A DNA stretch of 64,000 bases from Strigamia acuminata. Lineage: Eukaryota > Arthropoda > Chilopoda > Geophilomorpha > Linotaeniidae. The stretch spans positions 4,216,001-4,280,000 of the forward strand of contig OX442322.1 of assembly GCA_949358305.1 (NCBI GenBank), read 5' to 3'. The position numbers were made by a program, and so were the translations under genes. Under the pieces are notes generated by a model, which did not search any database, was not told the origin of the DNA, and saw only the letters and a list, made by a program, of their open reading frames with translations. Shown piece after piece: positions 58,376-64,000 of this stretch (the stretch's first letter is position 1; every line of letters starts with the position of its first letter).

Positions 58376-59135
58376 TGTTGGTTTATGCATTAAACTTGTG
58401 TGTAAACTCACAGTGGTTTGGAGAAACATTAGTAGTTGAAATGAAGCACATAGTCTTTACTGGTCAGAAGCAAAACAATAAGTGAGAATTTATTTATTTA
58501 TTTATGACCCATAGGTACTGTTACGTGGCCAAATGGCCAATGCTGACCACGTAACTTATACTTATTTTGGTAAACATTTAATAACTAAGAGTGAGGTAAA
58601 TAAAGAGTCAGAGTTTGAGTTGAAAACAAAACAGTATCTTTATTCTTTAAGATAAACCCGACTAAATCATAATTCCAAAATACAAATTTAATCCAAACTA
58701 AACCTAGAGATATGATTAACACAATTGTCAAAGTTAGAGGGAAACGATTACTTCATGCCAAATGCTGGCTGATGTGAACCGTTTGGAAGCCCGGGATGGA
58801 CTCAGTTCTCAGAGTCAAGGTGGCTCTTTTATATTGAGATACCCCCCCTCGATTAATCATAATTGAACAGGCCGTGATGCAATCATCACGTACGCTGTCT
58901 AGTGATAGATTTTAGTAACTCTAATAAGATTTGTGCTGGTTTGAGGCGATTGGCAGACGATGCGCCTCAACCGCATGACAGTATACAGCGCCACCTTGTG
59001 GATGAAATACAAAGTATAAATGTAAACAAATGTCGTAGCACACACAGCTAAGAATTAAAGTAATATACCGAACAAAGATAATATGATACAGTTAAATATA
59101 CATAGCAATTGGCAAACACATGTAATATTCTAACA
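58376..59135 (-). repeat. copia G 5' LTR (about 298 bp plus a 462-bp insertion)
   Basis: On the minus strand it begins TGTTAGAATATTACATG as in copia A and ends AAACCAACA, but is split by the solo LTR at 58519-58980. An ATTTATTT expansion lies near 58490. Confidence 0.85.
58519..58980 (-). mobile_element. solo LTR inside the copia G LTR (462 bp)
   Basis: On the minus strand it begins TGTCATGCGG and ends CACGTAACA. The plus-strand flanks are GTAC (58515-58518) and GTAT (58981-58984), a 4-bp duplication with one change. TATAAAAGAG (minus, about 58829) and AATAAAGATAC (minus, about 58645) are a likely TATA box and polyadenylation signal. The family is not otherwise seen here; the 4-bp duplication suggests gypsy or BEL type. 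Confidence 0.75.
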
Positions 59136-59152
59136 ATACTGATGACATCACC

Positions 59153-59779
59153 TGTCAAATGTTTTAGTTCTAAGCATTCACTTGCTCACTGTACTTCATC
59201 CAAGCTGGATGTTGTGTATGTTTTATGTTCAGAGGATTAAACTGTAGCAGAGGAGTGCGCAAATATCGGCGAGATATCGCCGGGAAGCGTGAAAACAAAA
59301 GGAAACGAGTCGTACTACACGTACAAACGAGTGTGATACGACGTGCGCCAAATTCGTTAATTGCGCGCAGCTTACGGCTGCTTATATGTGCTGACAATTG
59401 CACCAAATGTGCACAAGAACAATACCAATGTTTAAAATAATAAAATGAATTTAATATAACACTAATACGTTACATTTTGGAGTGAAAACAGCTAAGTCGC
59501 ACTTGTCTACGTGCGGCGCCATGTTGGATTGGGAAGAATACAGTAATGGCACCCTGGTGCCGGAAAATAGCATTACATGTTAACAAAAGAATAAATCATG
59601 TTGTTGAAAACATATATCGTACGGTATCTCGTACGTTACATTGCAGAATGTATATAAACACTTGATAATATAAGAAATATTATGAAATACGGATCATAAC
59701 TTAAATGTAATAAGATAAATAGGATAAACAAATGAAGTAAACATTTAACATCGATTAAGTATCGGTCTTTAGACCTACA
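59153..59779 (-). repeat. copia H 3' LTR (about 627 bp)
   Basis: On the minus strand it begins TGTAGGTCTAAAG, right after a purine-rich GAAGAGGGGATT, and ends AACATTTGACA. CCAACATGGCGCCGC inside it recalls the ATGGCGGC motif of the other copias. The 5' LTR is not in view, so the ends are not checked by a pair. Confidence 0.65.
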
Positions 59780-60002
59780 AATCCCCTCTTCGATGGAAAT
59801 ATTTACAGGGGATAAATGCAATCGGGTACTGGAATTACAGTATGTAGTTAATGAGAAAAATGGAAAACAATAAAGTTTCGAATCACCGAGCCGGGTACTA
59901 TCATTGAAGAACTCTTCTCTAAGGAAGCCCGAAAATTCCCACTGGAACTCGATGATCCTCGAAGTCGGGTGAAACTAAATTAGGAATGTCACGATAAGTT
60001 TA
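59780..60002 (-). other. copia H 3' untranslated region and polypurine tract
   Basis: GAAGAGGGGATT (59780-59791 on the minus strand) is the polypurine tract. The rest has no ORF of note. Confidence 0.6.
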
Positions 60003-63000
60003 TGCTCGGAAGATCTTCGAAGTCAGTGATCGCAAACGTTCTGATGCGAGCCATTTTGTAAAAATGTCCGCGATGTTAATCTCGCCGGCCACTTTTCGAA
60101 GGTCGAAGACTCGCCGTAAACCACTCCCTGAGCCAATGATATTTCACGCGAATGTGTTTCGTCTTCGCGTTCTCGATGTCGTTGGACGTAAATTGAATAG
60201 AGGCCAGGGCGTCGGAATACACGATGGGTCGAAACAGTCGATTGAGAATCGGAAAATCGGTGTAGACGTGGTCGAGCCAGAAAAGTTCTTTCACACACTC
60301 TACTAGGGCGATAAATTCCGCTTCCATAGTAGAGCATGCTACTGTCGATTGATTGCGGCATGACCAGCCGATGGGCACGTTTCCGACATATACAATGTAT
60401 CCTCCGAAGCTCAATGACGTTTCCGGGTCGCTTGCCTACGATGCATCGGTGTAAGCTGATAGTTGGCTGGAAGCACAACCAGATAGTTCGATGCAAAGGT
60501 CTGCAGTATTTGCCACGTACTGCAGAACCTGTAACAAAGCGCAAATGTGGGTTCGATTATAGCACGTGTTGAACTGTGCTAGAGCGATAACGGAATATAG
60601 AATGTCGGGACGAGTTCTCGATGCCAGAAACAGTAGTGAACCGATTAGAGATCGGTAAGGGAAATCCTCCAAATTTTCGGTTGACCCTCTGACAAGTGTG
60701 GTTCCAGGGGTCACTGGCACTTTAACGAGAATGTTAGTCGTCGTCCCGAACTTCTTAACAATCTTTGCGATATAGGCACGTTGGGTGATGAACGTGCGTT
60801 CGGCGTCGCGGATGAATTCGACGCCTAGGAGCTTCGTGATCGGGCCAAGATTTACGATGTCAAATTTCGAACTGATGAGCTGAATCAGTTGCTTGAAGGC
60901 ACTGTTGGATGCATAAAATAAAACAATATCGTCCACGTAAACAGCATAACAGCTGTGTTGCCGAATACGTAGACGCAGTTGCATGCCGGCATCTTTCGAA
61001 GTCCGAGGGCCCGAAGTGTTTTGTCGAGTTTTTCGAACCACTGTCTTCCGGACTGGTGGAAGCCATAGAGTGATTTGATGAGTAACCACACATTATTGGG
61101 ATCGGAACATGTGGCACCTGCGGGGATCTTCATATAGACTTTATGCTTTAACTCCCCGTACAGGTACGCACATTTAACGTCGAGATGAGCGTCCTTCCAC
61201 CCACGTAACACGACCAGAAGACAGAAGAATAAACGAATCAAAATGAAGTTGACTACCGGACTAAACACTTCATCGAAGTCGACACCGAGGGTTTGACGAA
61301 AACCTTGCGCTACTAGGCGTGCTCGATATCGGGTGACGGTTCCGGCTGCATCGGTCTTCAACTTAAAAATCCACTTGCAGCCGAGTATCGTGGTGTTCGG
61401 TGGTTTCGGAACTTCTTCATAAATTTCCCTTTCCTTAAATGTATCGAGTTCTTCCTGGATGGCTTCACGCCATTTCGGAGCGTCGTTAAACTTCGGAATT
61501 TCAGCATATGAAGCTGGTTCGGTTCGGCATAGATGAGCCGCATGACGTACGCCTGGAAGAGTGGGAAGTTTATGTTCGAGGTTGCCGAAGAAGAAAAGTT
61601 CGGGTTCATAATCGATGTTATTCAACATGCAGTAATCTTCAATATCCTTGTAAGATCTGAGTCGAATCTTTGGAGTTGGAAAATAATAAACATCGATTAA
61701 AATGGATCCCGGTGTTTGATCTTTTCTAAGATGTTCTTCACGGACCCACTCGCTGCACTCCCCGTCGCCACCGACGAATCGCCACATGTGAGTTGTATGG
61801 CGAGCAGTTGCTGCAGCAACTTCAGTCCCTAATACAGGTGCTGGTGACATGGGAGCCGGATCAAAGACTTGTAACGTGTGCGATGTTGGCGACGTGTCGT
61901 AACAAATCTTAGCGGATCACGTGGAGGAGAATGGAGCGTTGCGCGTCGAGGTGACGGTGGCGCAGACGGAAGAGGCGTAGACGGAGGTGTTTGACGCGGT
62001 GACTGGTCTGGGGATGTACCAGTAAATTCGGATGTGCCCGGATACATGGATGCACTCTCAATGGGTTCAACATCATCTGCCGTGTCACCCCCTTCTTCTT
62101 CATATAATTTGGGATATGATTGAGAGTATCGTAACGTTGCTGAACCTGGTGGTTGGGTTGCACATAGATCCAACAATAGTTGTTCCGGTGTCGTCGGAGG
62201 TGGCAAGAAAATATGCGGGAAAATTGGCGGCGTGTGCATAGTCACAGATGTGGAGGTCTGGTTGCCGATGCTGTCATCTGAATCATTATCGGAACGATTT
62301 AATCCTTCGGAGTCAGATCCCCTCGGCCAAGCGTGATACCTGACATCATCACTGAATGAAACTGACTGTTGTCCGGGACCGGTAAATGATTCCTCAGGTC
62401 GTTGGGTCGAAGTTCTGATGGATTTACGATACGACTGTCGTTCGTCGACCTTGACATGGATAGATTCATAGACTTTGTTATCGACCGGGTTCCAAATTCT
62501 GTATCCACGGGTCCCTGTGGCGTAGCCGACTAAATACCCCTCCCAAGCCCGCTTCTTGCGGCCTGGTGCGGTGAAATGCACCCAGCATTTCGATCCTAGT
62601 TTGCGTAGGTGTCGTAACGACAAGGCTCTCTGCCGCCAAAGGATGTAAGGGACTTGATTGTTTAGCCGTGAATGAGGACTCCGGTTTTTGATGTAAGAAA
62701 ACGAAACTGCGAGTTCGGCCCAGAGCGCTTCCGGCAATTTAGTTTCGGATAGAACTGCGCGGAAATTGTCGGCCATCGTTCGGTTTATGCGCTCGGCCGT
62801 GCCGTTCATTTGGGGCGATGATGGGTTCGTTCGCTGACCCTGAATACCCTTGTCTTGAAGGTAGCGGAGAAACTCATTCGACAAAAATTCGCCGCCCCGA
62901 TCGGTACGTATCGCTTTTACGCTTGTCTCTTGTATTCGCTCGACTCTTGTCACAAAGTCTTTGAAAGATGCGAAAACATGCGATTTCTGGGCTAATGGAA

Positions 63001-64000
63001 TGATCCAACAATAGCGAGTGGCGTCGTCAATGATAGTGAGTACAAAACGCGCTCCTCCGAATGATGGAGCGGGAGCCGGTCCCCAAACATCCATGTGGAG
63101 AAGGTCCAATGGTTTAGACGTAGAAGGGTTCGGGTCGGGTTTATGTGATGCTCTCGTAGACTTTGCGATACGACAGTCATTGCAGGCCAGCTCTCGTTGA
63201 ACTTCTCCCGGTTCCATCCCAAAGACTTGGTCGTTAGCGGCTAATAGCTTCATCGCGTTGGTATGTAAATGGCCTAAGCGACTATGCCATAAACCGGTGG
63301 CATCCTTGACGGAAGTCGGATTGGCGATGATCTTCTTTTGAGATTGTGAGCTGCCACTAAGAGAAGGGAAGGTGTTCATGGTCGGAATAGATTGTAATGC
63401 AGTTGCATAGGATGGGAGGATAGGCGGGTCGTTGTTGACATGCGTAGGAACAGAAGGAGGGATAGAATTGACTGGGATAGGAACTTGTTGGTTAGGAATT
63501 GGCTTCGCATTCTCAACAGGTGGCATCACTATCCGAAAGTCTGTGATCGGTCTTTTCCACTTTCTCTGTTTCGGGATGTTGATAAAATCCTCTTCGGTCG
63601 TTACGAATGTTTGGACCGGTGGGGTGGTCGGTTCGGTCTCCGCAATATTTGTCAGTTGAGCCGGCGTAGAAATCGTCGTCGCAAATGTCGGTGTCGAACA
63701 CAAACCGTCCACGTAATATAAACCGCCTCTCTCTTTTACTCGAATGAGAGGGCTGCGAATGTCCGATTGATAAACATGAATTTTACCGTTAAAAATGTGC
63801 GTGTGATGACGAGTTTTATCGATCTTCGAAACCGAAATCAAGTTTGCCTCGAAATTCGGCGCGTAGAGAACATTCGTCAAATTAACGACACATCGAGCTT
63901 TGTCAATCACGGTGAGAAGTCGGACTGTTCCTTTGCCTGTAACTTGGGACTTGCCCTGCCCCAACTCGATGTCAAAAGGGATGACGTCAGTGAAATCGGT
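60003..64000 (-). pseudogene. pol: copia H Pol, several frameshifts and stops
   Basis: 61829-64000 (open at the edge) holds the protease end (VLYAPNFEANLISVSK), pre-integrase LWHSRLGHLH, and integrase with LLHMDVWGPAP, IRTDRGGEF and PQMNGTAERIN, so the triad is present, and ends in a polar linker. RT follows in another frame (60885-61850: TRYRARLVAQGFR, AHLDVKCAYLYG), then a third frame from about 60950 (AVYVDDIVLFY) to a stop after SAYTDAS. RNase H goes on at 60076-60414 (STMEAEFIAL), with a further shift before IADIFTKW. So there are at least three frameshifts and one stop. Confidence 0.87.

Larger units (their letters stand above)
57831..59135 (-). mobile_element. copia G, 5' LTR and leader only
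   Basis: On the minus strand: LTR (59135-58376), half-tRNA primer site, and a leader with the conserved blocks of copias A and F, fading out near 57830. Gag, pol and 3' LTR are absent. Either copia G lost its interior or gypsy A replaced it by rearrangement. Confidence 0.7.
59153..64000 (-). mobile_element. copia H, degenerate Ty1/copia-type element (runs off right edge)
   Basis: On the minus strand the 3' LTR is 59779-59153 and a decayed pol lies upstream. Gag and the 5' LTR are outside the window. The left flank is 17 bases of unassigned sequence (59136-59152), then copia G. Confidence 0.85.

Noticed and set aside
57244-59135. A gypsy A 5' LTR hidden in this stretch
   Set aside because: No TGTGA...TCACA unit or tRNA-Gln type primer site found; the sequence instead matches copia leader and LTR.
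1-64000. Host genes, tRNA or rRNA genes
   Set aside because: All credible coding sequence belongs to mobile elements; initiator tRNA-Met and tRNA-Gln matches are short primer sites, not tRNA genes.

Overview
The window reads as an animal genome, most likely an insect. It holds copia- and gypsy-type LTR retrotransposons, a Maverick/Polinton DNA transposon and a short run of TTAGG units (the usual insect telomere repeat) inside the Polinton ends. I see no host gene, rRNA or tRNA. Essentially every base can be assigned to a transposable element, and the species cannot be named from this.

The main result is a nest up to five elements deep, resolved by matching LTRs or TIRs and target-site duplications (TSDs). 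The oldest frame is gypsy A (minus strand): gag at 55399-57225 and pol at 9411-12051 are two halves of one element. Copia A (plus, 12052-55371, TSD GATGG) sits between them. Copia A is itself split by a Polinton (14120-46831, TSD CGGGGC) and by copia D (47589-52314, TSD GACAC). The Polinton is split by copia C (23492-28849, TSD TAAAA) and gypsy B (32951-45483, TSD TGTG). Copia C carries a 5'-truncated LINE tail. On the left, gypsy E (plus, 1994-9410) is inserted in gypsy A pol, and copia F (minus, 1-1993) is inserted in gypsy E. On the right lie a partial copia G (minus) with a solo LTR inside its own LTR, and copia H (minus) running off the edge.

Without its passengers the Polinton is about 14.8 kb. 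Leftward genes are a small unknown ORF, an adenain-like protease, a chromodomain integrase and a zinc-ribbon/PLA2-like protein. Rightward genes are a packaging ATPase, small ORFs, a DUF8207-like protein, a penton-like minor capsid protein, the major capsid protein, a pVI-like membrane protein, a second protease-like gene and a coiled-coil fibre-like protein. A leftward protein-primed DNA polymerase closes the set. Several genes carry stops, frameshifts or deletions, so this copy is dead.

Gypsy B looks complete and young: its two 1667-bp LTRs show no difference on reading. It has gag, pol joined by a textbook -1 frameshift signal, and a third ORF with a cysteine-rich domain shared with gypsy E that I do not recognise. 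Copia D (long open gag-pol) and copia C (no reverse transcriptase) also have LTR pairs that look identical.
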